A stretch of 64,000 nucleotides of DNA from Numida meleagris (Eukaryota > Chordata > Aves > Galliformes > Numididae), in contig NC_034409.1 of NCBI RefSeq assembly GCF_002078875.1, positions 108,176,935 to 108,240,934 of the forward strand. Reading direction: 5' to 3'. Below the pieces are notes generated by a model that saw only the letters and a list, made by a program, of their open reading frames with translations, was not told the origin of the DNA and made no database searches. Positions within the stretch are counted from its first letter, which is position 1. Each line of letters begins with the position of its first letter. A program made the translations under genes and the position numbers. Shown piece by piece: positions 13,677-23,100 of the stretch.

Positions 13677-15668
13677 AGTTTCACTCTGTAATGTAGAGAT
13701 ATTTCCTGGGATAGTTTCTGCAGCCCCAAAATATTCTCTTCTGCCTATCCCATTTTCCCCATGGTGATTCACAAGGTGCTACTAGTAAACTCAACTCTTG
13801 GCCGTAATACCACTCTACTGAACATCTCTCCTCTGTATGTTGCTTTAGATTTACTTGGTTTTAACTCAGAAAGTTTAACTATATAATTACCACTAACTTA
13901 TCTATAGTAAGCATACTAGAAGCAGTTTCTTCAGATGTATTATTTTCTTGTCTCATCAAAGATATTCCCCAAACTCATTCTGGCTTACAATGGGAGATGC
14001 TTCTCTCATGAATACCTTACTTGCTGACTTACATAGAGGTATAAATCTTGCTGCAGTCAGTCATAGCTCTTGCACTTGGATTAATTACACTATTTCTAAC
14101 CAGAAATTGTTCACATGTGAAGGGCTTTCTAATGTAGATTCAAGATTATAAATCTCACACTTATTTTGCAATATTCATCTCTTTATTCTTGGAGTATACA
14201 TAGAAACAAGCACAATGGTAATAGACATTTCTAGCCCTAACCTCACTAGTGAAACTTGTGAAGCACCTACTGTCTCTCTGCAGCAGATTTTCTTACTTGG
14301 ATGCTTGATTGCTGTGCATTACACTTAACCAGCACTTCCTGAATTGCTGATTCTTTCAAATATGTTGGGGTTTTGCTTTGCTTTGTTTTTTTTTCCTCAT
14401 CCGACAGCAAAGTCTTCTGCTTCTTATGACAATCCACTTGGATCTTCCTCAGAGACTTCCTATCAGTAATTGCTGATTTTTTTCCTCTGTCACAAATGCA
14501 CTCAAACACTTCTTCCCAACTGCAGATATGCTAAAGCACTTTTGATGACACCAAATCTGTTGTACTTTTCTCTCATTTCTGTTTCTGTCAAATCCAGGCT
14601 ATAACATGACTCTGGAACTGCAATTTCTCAACACTTGTGTTTCTTGAATTTGAAGCAATGCCACATTAGAAATCAGTGAAGTTTCTAAACTTATATGAAT
14701 TACCAATGCCTTTCATGCTTGCTTGTGGAGGTACGAGACCATTGGTGGCTCCTTTCTCTTGTCTACTTAAGTCAAGTAATGTGACAGTTACATTGATATG
14801 TGCAATAAAAAGTGGTACGTGCTTCAAACTGCAAACGGTTTACCAGCATTATGTAAACCAGGTCATTGACAAAAGATGCACAAACCAAACAGATAGTGTG
14901 ATATTCAATTTTCATTTTCATGTCTTGGAGGAAATTGCTCACATGCAAAGATTAATATGTGTGGAAGGACTACAAAACCATACCTGCCTCACTGAAATGT
15001 TGCCACAGCCATGCATACTAATTCCACCTGGGTTTGGGGGCTTATATTAGTCTGCTGCATCAGCTGGTGTCACAAGTAGGAATTGGTTTTGCTCTTGGGT
15101 ATATTGTTGTAGCACTAGTCTGATTCCGCTAGTGTCACCAAAGCCATACCTGAGAAACTAAGTAAGGAGTCAAGTACATAGATTGAGGGTTGTACATGAT
15201 GTCAGTGGATAATATTGGACCAATATTGGTCATTCATACATGAATCAATGGTGATTTGTCTAGCAATGGTGATGTGTCTAGCAATATCACTCAAACTTTG
15301 TCATTTTAAAACTATGTTCATTGAGTTTCAGGCTGGCAAAGTCAAAGATTACTGAAGAAAAGCATGCTGATATACATCAAAATCCTTGTGGGAAAGCATA
15401 TTCCCTTCCATGTAACAGCCCTTTACTGCAGTATACTTATCATGCTTCCCAAGCTAGGAGAGAACTTCTTCCACACAGGGGGAGAGAAAAAAGTAGTCAT
15501 CTGTCTCAGGAATCTGGCACACTGCAGTCTTTTATCTTTTCATGTTTTACATGTTTATACATAGCAGGGCAGCCTGCCAGTAGCTCAGGCCAATACCAGC
15601 AGCAATGGCTTAGGTTTGAGTGGATAGGTTTTTGCTGGAGCAGTGCACAGAATAGGCACGGTCGTTTG
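13677..15668. other. gene-free stretch with short open frames on both strands
   Basis: No gene is called. Minus-strand open text at 14267-14509 and + strand open text at 13948-14151 and 14676-15050 overlap or interleave and have no recognisable family. A short imperfect tandem duplication of about 18 bases lies at 15246-15285, where 'caatggtgat' is followed by 'gtctag' twice. The adjacent sequence around 15210-15228 contains 'aatattggaccaatatt', which is palindromic. Confidence 0.45.
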
Positions 15669-15863
15669 TCAGCATTCAGTTTGAAGTGGTGGGGTACTTC
15701 CCACAGAGCTGATGGCCATTAGAAACACAACAAAACTGAACTGTGAACTACTGTCATTCAAGTTAGAGAGCAAGGTACTGCAGATGATAGAAGAGCTCTC
15801 CTGTCGCAGGACATAAGCTGGGGAATCCAATTTGCATTCACATTTTGGCATCCATCCACCATT
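15669..15863 (-). CDS. candidate exon, unidentified minus-strand gene (3' boundary unknown)
   Basis: On the minus strand a textbook-looking 3' splice site precedes base 15863. It has a branch-like CTGAC, then a pyrimidine tract (tttcctttgcctctcc) and AG. The open frame that follows starts NGGWMPKCECKLDSPAYVLR and continues to a stop at 15669. No strong donor was found before the stop; weak GT candidates lie near 'tctgca/gtacct' and 'gaca/gtagtt', so the true right-hand end is uncertain. The phase (0 at the start) agrees with the phase-0 end of the candidate exon at 16487-16642. No family is recognised; the Cys pattern would suit an extracellular protein. It could still be chance. Confidence 0.25.
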   Translation of the reverse strand, partial: NGGWMPKCECKLDSPAYVLRQESSSIICSTLLSNLNDSSSQFSFVVFLMAISSVGSTPPLQTEC

Positions 15864-16486
15864 CTGGAGAGGCAAAGGAAAGTCAGTAGAATAAGCCTCC
15901 AAAATTGCTTTCAAGACTGAAGTATAGCCAAATCAGCTTCCTATGTCTATGGCAAATACCAGAAAATTCTGAATTAAGAACCACCTGTATATTTGGCTCT
16001 TTCCTTGGTCCTAGGTGTTAAGTAGAGTTTTCATTAGCTCATCCTGCTTCTTTGTACAGACATTTTCTGTAAATGGACTGGATCCATTTTTTCCCCCATT
16101 TTGGTCTGAGAACCATGAATGATTCATGAGCTGTCAGAATGCAGCTGACAGAACAGGCTACCAAAACTCAGTATCAAACATAAACGCCTCTTTCCCTGCA
16201 GGTGAGAAAGAAAATATGCAAGGTTCATGAGAGGAAACATAACAAAGAGATTGGCAAAGAGAAACCTAGGGCTTTCTCCAGACTATTATGTAGTTCTTGG
16301 ACCAGATAAATGAGCAAGTGATCTCCACGTTCCCTTTCAGATCCACACTTCTGCAGCTGCACAACACTTAATATATTCCCCTAATTAGGTTAGAGTTAGG
16401 TAACATCTCCAGTGCAGACATTTACATCTAGCTGGCCTCTCTCTTATGTCACTGGGAACCAGGCCTGGCTAGGAGAGCGAGCCTAC

Positions 16487-16642
16487 CTTGGGCTTTTGAG
16501 GTTGGATATGTATTTCCGGAAGAGGAGTTAAATCAAGGTAGCTTGTATCCAAAGTTTCCTCAGATCTAATTACATATGTGACTGTGATCCTGCTCTTAAT
16601 GTAAAGAAAATCTCCCGCTAATGTTACTGGATGTTTTTTTCC
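16487..16642 (-). CDS. candidate internal coding exon, unidentified gene
   Basis: This is the most exon-like segment in the window. On the minus strand a pyrimidine-containing acceptor (tacattttcag) is followed by 156 bases (52 codons) open in phase 0. The donor then reads CCCAAG/gtaggc. The translation starts GKKHPVTLAGDFLYIKSR and ends LPLPEIHIQPQKPK-like (…TPLPEIHIQPQKPK). Alternating hydrophobic residues suggest beta strands. The other two frames contain stops. I do not recognise the protein family. A phase-compatible candidate lies downstream (15863) and another upstream (17158-17211). Without a homology search or RNA evidence this remains a prediction by eye. Confidence 0.35.
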
Positions 16643-17157
16643 CTGAAAATGTACCAAGTACAGCTCTTAGATCACATGGAAAGTATGTGTTTTCAATATA
16701 AGTCTAGAATGTTTGGTTTAGCTCAGAGTGCCTTGTAAGATGGACAAAACTAAAACTCACCTCAGGGCATCTGAAGATAAAGAATGCAATTTCAGAAAAA
16801 AAGGATAGGGATTTGTAGTTAAGGAAAATGTGTATTGTGTTTTTGTATTGTGCGAGATTTCGTTATTTGCTTAGCAGCATGATCCATTTCTCAGCATCAT
16901 ATGTGTTCTGTACTGGAAGTCTTCTTTAAAGAAGTACAATTAATTTTCCAGTGGGCAAGAAGCAAAACTGATTTTCCTTAATTATGCCCAGTAAAATATT
17001 ATAATGTTTTTCCTCTTTGTACTTGACCTTCATAACCTTTTTGAAAGCTACATGTGTATAAAGCGTATGCACCTACATATCAGAGAAAACCCAAACTAAA
17101 TTACACTTGGATTTAATATGGTTTCAAGACTGTCTTCCATAGTGGTTAATCACTTAC

Positions 17158-17211
17158 CATGTAAGATGTGTGACTGCAATTTAAGCCACCTTCCAAGCCA
17201 CTTGACTTGCA
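17158..17211 (-). CDS. candidate small exon, unidentified gene
   Basis: The minus strand reads a moderate acceptor (aaatttctgtatcag), 54 open bases, then a consensus donor ATG/gtaagtgat. In phase 0 the 18 codons read CKSSGLEGGLNCSHTSYM, with two cysteines and a glycosylation-type NCS. A second frame is also open, which weakens the coding case. Length and phase would join it to the 16487-16642 candidate. No family is recognised. Confidence 0.2.
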
Positions 17212-18143
17212 CTGATACAGAAATTTTCTGCTTATATTTTGCTTAGCTGCCTGAGTTTTATTGACTATGCATGTAGAGCTGAAAATCTGTATATGTCACC
17301 ACTGGCTGAAGTGATTTGACATTCCTAAAATACGCATTCTGGTGTCCCAGCCTCAAAAGCAACCTTATCTATCAGACTTTCTTAGTCCACTCCTAATGCA
17401 GACCAACACTAGAACTGAGAGAAGAGAGAAAAAAATCACACTGTAATGGAGACATCTGGAAAGAAACTAGCTGTACAGACTCAATAGCTTTTGAAAAAGC
17501 AGCCCCCTTAAAGTATGTGCCCTTACATACACAAAATCAGGTCCCTTCTGAAACAGTTGATACTTATGTATTTCTAGCTTGCAATTTCTTCATTTCTAGT
17601 TATATTTCTTCTAACCTGCTGGACATATTTGTAATTACAGGGATAGGAATTTTTTTAATGCTTACATAATTCAAAACTGACCAAATGAAAGCTGATTTCA
17701 CTTTCCCCACAGAAAAAAAAAAAAAAAAAAGTTTTATGCATTGGGAAATTTCAGCTGTAACAGTAATTACTTTTCAGGTAATTGTTAGAAAGTTTCTGTT
17801 AATTTCTGTTCTGATCATTTGCCAGAATCATGAGTGCAATGAAACTGAGAACACAATGAAGTAGAGAGTACTGTAGAAATGATTATAAAGGCAATGTTGA
17901 ACGTTTGTTAAGCTCAGAGGATATTCAGATTGGAGTCAAGATATTAACCTCTGATGAATTCTGGCTTCCGTCTGTATTGCTCATATCACATGCACATTAA
18001 TGTGTTGTGCCTGCACTTGTTGTTAGTAGTGATTTTTTTTTTTTTGTTCAGACCTCAAATTAATCAGGAAGTGGCACTTGAATTTAGGGTAGGATGTGGG
18101 AGCAGTAGCAAATAACAGTGTCGTTGCTTGGTTGTGCTTTTAC

Positions 18144-18281
18144 CTATGTGAGCAATGCTATGTATCTGCATTTGCTGTAGTGCCCCTGGATTTTCAAGTA
18201 TAGATGAGAACCAGTTCAGCGTCCGATTCAAGTCTCCTTGACCTTTCAGCAGCTGATGCATCATGGCTCACGTGGTACCTA
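18144..18281 (-). CDS. candidate exon with a start codon, unidentified gene
   Basis: On the minus strand a good acceptor (gtttgtagttctctacag) is followed by a short leader, then ATGATG and 40 open codons beginning MMHQLLKGQGDLNRTLNWF. It ends at a donor CACATAG/gtaaaag in phase 1. That phase does not fit the phase-0 reading of the next candidate at 17158-17211, so the two may not belong together. It could be a 5' coding exon or chance. No homology is recognised. Confidence 0.2.
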
Positions 18282-18601
18282 CTGTAGAGAACTACAAACG
18301 GTTGCCTGGCTTCTGCTCACTCCAGGAATTAATCAGCGCGTCACTGCAGTTGATGGGAAGTAATGAGCAGCTGTCTTCAGAATGAGGTGTTGAACATGAC
18401 TCAGGCACAGCACAGTATTGAGATCTAACATGGAAATGTCCTCTAGTTATTTCTAAAGGTCTGAGAAACCAGAATGAGATGCTGGGTATGTGATGGGTAC
18501 AAAAAGGATACATTTCAAAGGCAAAGAGAACAGAACTGCCAGTAGCATTGAAGAGAATCAGAATCATTAAGATGTGAAGAGACTACTAAGATTGTCTAGT
18601 A

Positions 18602-19978
18602 CATGAGTGTCCAACCTTTTGGTTTGCCTGGGCTGTGCTGATTGAAGAGAAATTGTCTTGGGCCACATATACGTAGACCGCTCTGAAACTAAGGCCTACT
18701 ATTAATTTCCATGGAAAATACGACAGAAACAAGGAGCACAGTAGCACTGTTTAACAGAGCAAATTCTCAGCTACACAATACTATCTGTCAGCATAGTCAC
18801 CACCATTAATTCTGTGCATTTTTGCCAGTGATGAACTAGAGCTTGCATTCTATGCTTATAAAAATCTGTACCAGTCACGGTGGCCCGCTGCCTCCTCTGC
18901 TGAAATACACCACCCACCACCTCACTGTGCTCACAGCCACTGCTTGGTCTCCAGAAACATTCAGCAAGTATCGATGAATGTCAGTGGGTGCTATTTTTTT
19001 TTTTCTTTTTTGCATGGAGGAATTCAGTGACACACCTTTGCTTCGTATGCACTTCCATGCCAGACGCCATTGTGTCAGAGTGCCCCTCTGCTGCCATCTG
19101 TCACACAGCAACAAAATGCAATGGGATGTTGGCAGACATTGCTTTAGAACAGCCTTCATACCATATATAATATAGTTAATGTTTAAGTAGCAAAAATATT
19201 TTAATTTTTAATATTTTTTAACATTAAAAGAAAGTGAGCAACAAAACCATAAAACTAGTGTGCTGTTACCTTGTTTTTGTGAAACTGATGTATCAATCCG
19301 GTTTGATGGCAGTGCCCGCAATTCTTAGTGAGCTCTCAAGGTGCTTGTCAGAGATTTTGGATGAAATTTTACTTTTCCTGGATGTAACCCTTGAAAGTGG
19401 TTGTTCACAAATGTACGTACTGCCAAAAAGAGGTGATGTGAATAAGGCACAACTGTGAAGCAAGGGGTATTCCTCTCTGGTAAGAGAGGGCTTATGAAAG
19501 TCTGGTAAAGAGGTCTGATCACATATTTCTTTGAACTGAATGTCTGATTGGAACTCAGCACATTTCATTTGAAAATTCACGGGTAATTTGTTTATGTCAA
19601 CTGAAAACAGAATTGCAAATATACCAAAAAATTGATTCTTTTTTCAGCAATCTTGAAACCTGTTCTCAAATCCCTTTATCATAAAGAAAAGCACAGCTGC
19701 ATATTTTTTTGCTGTTCACAGGACTGTGTTTAGCCAACGTATCAAAGTGCATACAATTATTTGCCATAACTTGAGTTAGCACTGCTCTGCACTCTCTGTA
19801 TGCTGGTTTCAGCTTAGCCAGTGCCAACTACACACTCATGTTTGGTTGTTGCTGAACGACACATGCACTCATGGAGCCGGGCTGGGCTGCTCCGTAGGGC
19901 AGAACCACCACCATGATGGAACAGATCAGGAGGTGGCCACAGTGTGAGTTGTGCTGGGCCACAGGTTGGACATGCTTG
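18602..19978 (-). mobile_element. degenerate hAT DNA transposon (Charlie12-like) inside CR1
   Basis: The terminal inverted repeats match: the left edge reads catgagtgtccaacc, and the right edge in reverse complement reads caagcatgtccaacc. The flanking octamers gtctagta and atgtagtc are both near the CR1 sequence atctagtc, giving an 8-bp target-site duplication as expected for hAT elements. The minus strand encodes the end of a hAT transposase around 19293-19430: FGSTYICEQ and then SDKHLESSLRIA, the conserved C-terminal dimerisation region. Only about 880 bases of hAT remain once the nested mariner is removed, so most of the transposase is deleted. The element is dead. The family name is my best match from memory. 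Confidence 0.8.
18670..19165 (-). mobile_element. mariner element of the GalluHop type, nested in the hAT
   Basis: The left end begins at a TA dinucleotide with a degenerate terminal repeat (tacgtagaccgctctgaaac, then aaggcctactattaatttcc). It aligns with the right terminal repeat of the copy at 38722-39012. The minus strand carries transposase text at 18875-19159 containing IAPTDIHRYLLNVSGDQ and VAVSTVRWWVVYFSRGG, the helix-turn-helix DNA-binding region of mariner transposases. The frame then breaks. The right end fades out near 19165 without a clean 5' terminal repeat, and most of the catalytic region is missing, so the copy is inactive. Confidence 0.85.
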
Positions 19979-20195
19979 ATGTAGTCCAAACACCAACGCA
20001 TCCCCACCATGCCCACTGCCCATGTCCCTCAGTGCCACATCCACACGGTTCTTGAACACCTCCAGGGACGGTGACTCCACCACCTCCCTGGGCAGCCTGT
20101 GCCACCGCCTCACTGCTCTTTCTGAGAAGAAATTGTTCCTAATATCCAACCTGAACTTCCTTGACGCAACTTAAAGCCGTTACCTCTTGTCCTAA

Positions 20196-21302
20196 AAGTC
20201 TCTTGAAATGGAGAGAAAGTCTGTATCTCATAATTCTATCTGTATTTTCAGAAAAAAAAAAAAAACATAAGACAATTAATTGTCAATGTGAAACCCTCCC
20301 TTTCCAGCAGATCCTGTAGACCTGTTGGGGTGATCTGAAGTAGATGCTTTCCCGATACTCTTAAACACGTTTCAACTATGCTGACATTTTGAGAATTTTT
20401 TGCTCAATAGAAAAGATGAATGCTACTTTATTTGCCATCTTGCTTCATGCACAGAGTGAGCATTGCTTTTGTAGAACAGCTCATTTTAAGCCTGGGGATA
20501 ATAATGGGTAAATAGGCTAATGGTCACTCCAGGGTACTGGTCAGCACTTTACAGACCTGTCTTAGTAACTCAGGAAGAGAAGATGCTACTTGGCAGTAAG
20601 ATGTCAGAATGCAGTTGGGCAGGAAGGTGGAAAAAAAATTGTTGGCATTCTTTACAGATACTACTATTTTTTTTCATGATATTTCTATATTCACTATTTC
20701 TATCCCTGAAATATATATATATATATGTTATTTTCTTCCTCCTGTTTCTCTGTATCTCTCAGACTAATATATCTCCTTCTTTCAGATTTCAGTTCTGAGC
20801 ATTTGATTGTTCTATACACAACACAACACAGACTTCAGCAGACATTACAAGCAGGTTAGCACTGCACAGGAGGACTGCTACTATGTAACAGAGCAAGGTA
20901 TTTGCTCTTCTCTGTAGTTAAAATTTGTGCAGACCAGAAACAAGTTAGTCAAGCTGAATAGTCTTTCTGTTAGTGATACAATCCGAAAACACTTCTGGCT
21001 GGAGGAATCCTGTCCTGCCCTGTTTTTTCAATAGACTGCGGTGAGTTGCTTCTTTTAGGTCATTTCCTTGAGTGATCTTTTCTTGTTCAGAAACAGACTT
21101 GTGAGGAATGCTAAAAGCTCATTTAGGGAAAAATGCAAGTTGTATAGTGCGCAGCACCCCCATTTTCCTTGTGCTAAACCAGAAGAAGCACAAAAGCAAT
21201 CTATTTGCCGGGAACATGAAGGCAAATTGAGGCTCAGTGCTGGGACCCTCAGACGAGTGATACATTTCCTCTGTTCTGAGATACACAGGGGTCTGAAATC
21301 AC
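20196..21302. other. gene-free stretch
   Basis: No gene is recognised. It contains a 14-base A run at 20252-20265, a short (AT)n microsatellite at about 20709-20727, and on the + strand a long pyrimidine tract ending in AG (about 20728-20762) that resembles a splice acceptor but has no supporting exon. Confidence 0.5.
20709..20727. repeat. (AT)n microsatellite
   Basis: An uninterrupted alternating AT tract of about 18 bases follows 'ccctgaa'. It is a simple sequence repeat with no assigned function. Confidence 0.9.
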
Positions 21303-21356
21303 CTGTGATGTTCTTCAGGAAGCCGCCAGGGCTGCTGGAGTTGATGGCAGCCTGCT
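21303..21356 (-). CDS. candidate small exon near the CpG island
   Basis: The minus strand shows a strong pyrimidine-rich acceptor (ctgtcctgctgtatctttag), 54 open bases in phase 1/1, then a donor ACATCACAG/gtgatt. The translation includes QAAINSSSPGGFLKNIT. It lies a few hundred bases inside the island edge and could be an early exon of a minus-strand gene. No family is recognised and the exon is short, so confidence is low. Confidence 0.2.
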
Positions 21357-21649
21357 CTAAAGATACAGCAGGACAGGAGAGCAGCCAAAGCTGTTGTGAT
21401 TGGACAAGCCGGCGTGGGCTGAGCAGCATTAGATAGGGCTGGCAGAGCGAGGCTGAGCTGGGGGAGGCAACGAGAGGAGAGGAGAGAAAGCACCACACAC
21501 ACCTGACCTCGAGCAGAGCCTCTGCCTCGTACTGGAACTCACACATGCCTGGAGTGAATCCTGCAACAGTAAAACGTCCAATAAAGGATTTAATAGCACC
21601 TTAAGTAAACACAGAGCATTGGTATTTGGAAAAGCTCAGCGAGTGATAC

Positions 21650-23100
21650 CTAAAGTAGGTCGAGTTAGTGTGGTCACGATGTCACGGACCGCAAGGGAAA
21701 GAGAGGAGCATTCAGAGCCTCAGTAGCCGATAAAAAAGCTGTTTTCCCCCCAAGGTCTCTGTAACCGCTGAGGGGAGCGGCTGCTTTATTCCCATGACCC
21801 CGAGTGCACTCTGACCGCCGCTTTCCAGCATCGCTGCCAATGCAAAACCTGCATTGTGGATCCACGTAGAGTGAACCGATTTCCAGAGGCGACGAGCACG
21901 CGCAATTTCGACGGCAAGGCTTTAGAAGCTGTGAGCTCTCCTCATCTTCAGAAGTAGAAACACACGTTGGCACAAGGCAGGGTAACTTCAGATCCTGGTG
22001 CTCTGGTCTGGAAGACTTCATAGGCTTGTCACTTCCACGGCACCCGAGAGAGGCGCATCCTTGAGCGCTTTTCCTCCCTCCATCTCCAGCCCCGTACCCT
22101 CACATCTTCACAGCATTGCGCAGCGGTTTCCTGCCCTGGGGAGAATTTCCTTTATCGATCCCTCAGCGCCGCGGCCATCGGCCTCCGCGGGGCGGGAGCA
22201 GTGGCGCCCCCTTGCGGCCGTCCCCGGGGGGGGTGTTAGGGCGCCGCGGTGGGCTCGCGGCGCCGGCTCCAGTGTGGAGCGGGGGGAGTCGCCGCTGCCG
22301 CCCCGCGCTCTGCCCCGACCTTCCTCCTCCGCTCCCCACCGCCCGGCTCTCCTGCCCCCAGCGGCCCGGGAGGAACTGAACCATCGCCGCACAGGAAGTA
22401 GCGGCTGCGGGGAGCAGCGGCGGCGACAGCTGGGGCTGCCGCACTCCATGAGAGAAGCTCCCNNNNNNNNNNNNNNNNNNNNNNNNNNNNNNNNNNNNNN
22501 NNNNNNNNNNNNNNNNNNNNNNNNNNNNNNNNNNNNNNNNNNNNNNNNNNNNNNNNNNNNNNNNNNNNNNNNNNNNNNNNNNNNNNNNNNNNNNNNNNNN
22601 NNNNNNNNNNNNNNNNNNNNNNNNNNNNNNNNNNNNNNNNNNNNNNNNNNNNNNNNNNNNNNNNNNNNNNNNNNNNNNNNNNNNNNNNNNNNNNNNNNNN
22701 NNNNNNNNNNNNNNNNNNNNNNNNNNNNNNNNNNNNNNNNNNNNNNNNNNNNNNNNNNNNNNNNNNNNNNNNNNNNNNNNNNNNNNNNNNNNNNNNNGCG
22801 GGGCCCGGGGAGGCTCGCGGTGCCCCGGCGCCGGGGGGGAAGGGTGGTGGAAAACGAGAGGGCAGTCGTAACGAATAATAAGGCTGACGATCGGAGAGAA
22901 GCGTGCTGCTGCCGGGGAGCTGGGCTGCACCTGGGTGCGCTGCTCGCGAGTGTAAAATGGAGAAGAGCAAAGCCTATCGATCTGGGAGCGTACGGGGTGT
23001 TGTTGTGCCTGGATGCTGCTCGGATGATGCCGACGGGTCTGATGAGCTGCTAACCTAACGTGCTGGCGTCTAAAGCAAGGCGTGCGTTGACTATCAATCC
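21650..23100. promoter_or_regulatory. CpG island, likely promoter and first-exon region
   Basis: GC content and CpG density rise sharply compared with the AT-rich flanks, peaking at about 22140-22460 and 22798-23060. A GC box (ggggcggg) lies near 22189-22196, G/C homopolymer tracts near 22224, and an ETS-like acaggaagta near 22390. CpG islands in vertebrates usually mark housekeeping or developmental promoters. The + strand side has an ATG at 22449 (MREAP…) running into the assembly gap. A second ATG with a good context (aaaATGG) lies near 22957. Direction of transcription is not settled: rightward is favoured by the T bias of the right flank, leftward by the candidate minus exons. It may be bidirectional. 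Confidence 0.8.
22463..22797. other. assembly gap (335 N)
   Basis: A run of N interrupts the most GC-rich part of the CpG island. GC-rich promoter sequence is commonly lost in bird assemblies. Any open frame crossing it is not interpretable, so first-exon coding sequence may be missing. Confidence 0.98.

Larger units (their letters stand above)
18554..20195 (-). mobile_element. CR1 LINE 3' fragment split by a hAT insertion
   Basis: The two ends of one CR1 copy flank a DNA transposon. The left part, 18554-18601, reads 'gaatcattaagatgtgaaga' and ends '...gtctagta'. The right part resumes at 19979 with 'atgtagtccaaac' and continues as ordinary CR1 ('catccccaccatgcccac', 'catgtccctcagtgccacat', 'gacggtgactccaccacctc'). 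Rejoined they follow CR1 order with no missing body. The right part still encodes a degenerate ORF2 end on the minus strand ([20 protein letters not shown]). The CR1 5' limit near 20195 is approximate. Confidence 0.88.

Noticed and set aside
13948..15050. + strand open segments with a glycoprotein-like look (CTWIN-type text, hydrophobic stretch further on), considered as an old retroviral envelope remnant
   Set aside because: No gag, pol or LTR was recognised nearby, the order of the motifs does not fit an envelope gene, and the same interval has equally long open text on the other strand.
17396..17440. A very strong minus-strand polypyrimidine acceptor (tttttttctctcttctctcag)
   Set aside because: The sequence after it meets stops in every useful frame before any reasonable donor, so it is probably a decoy site or a non-coding exon boundary at best.
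20728..20762. A strong-looking + strand polypyrimidine tract and AG
   Set aside because: It lies next to an (AT)n microsatellite and is followed by another pyrimidine stretch. No exon-like open sequence with a donor follows.
21998..23053. A 351-codon + strand open frame across the CpG island
   Set aside because: A large part of it is the N gap translated as X. The rest is GC-rich promoter sequence that is open in several frames, so its length is an artefact.
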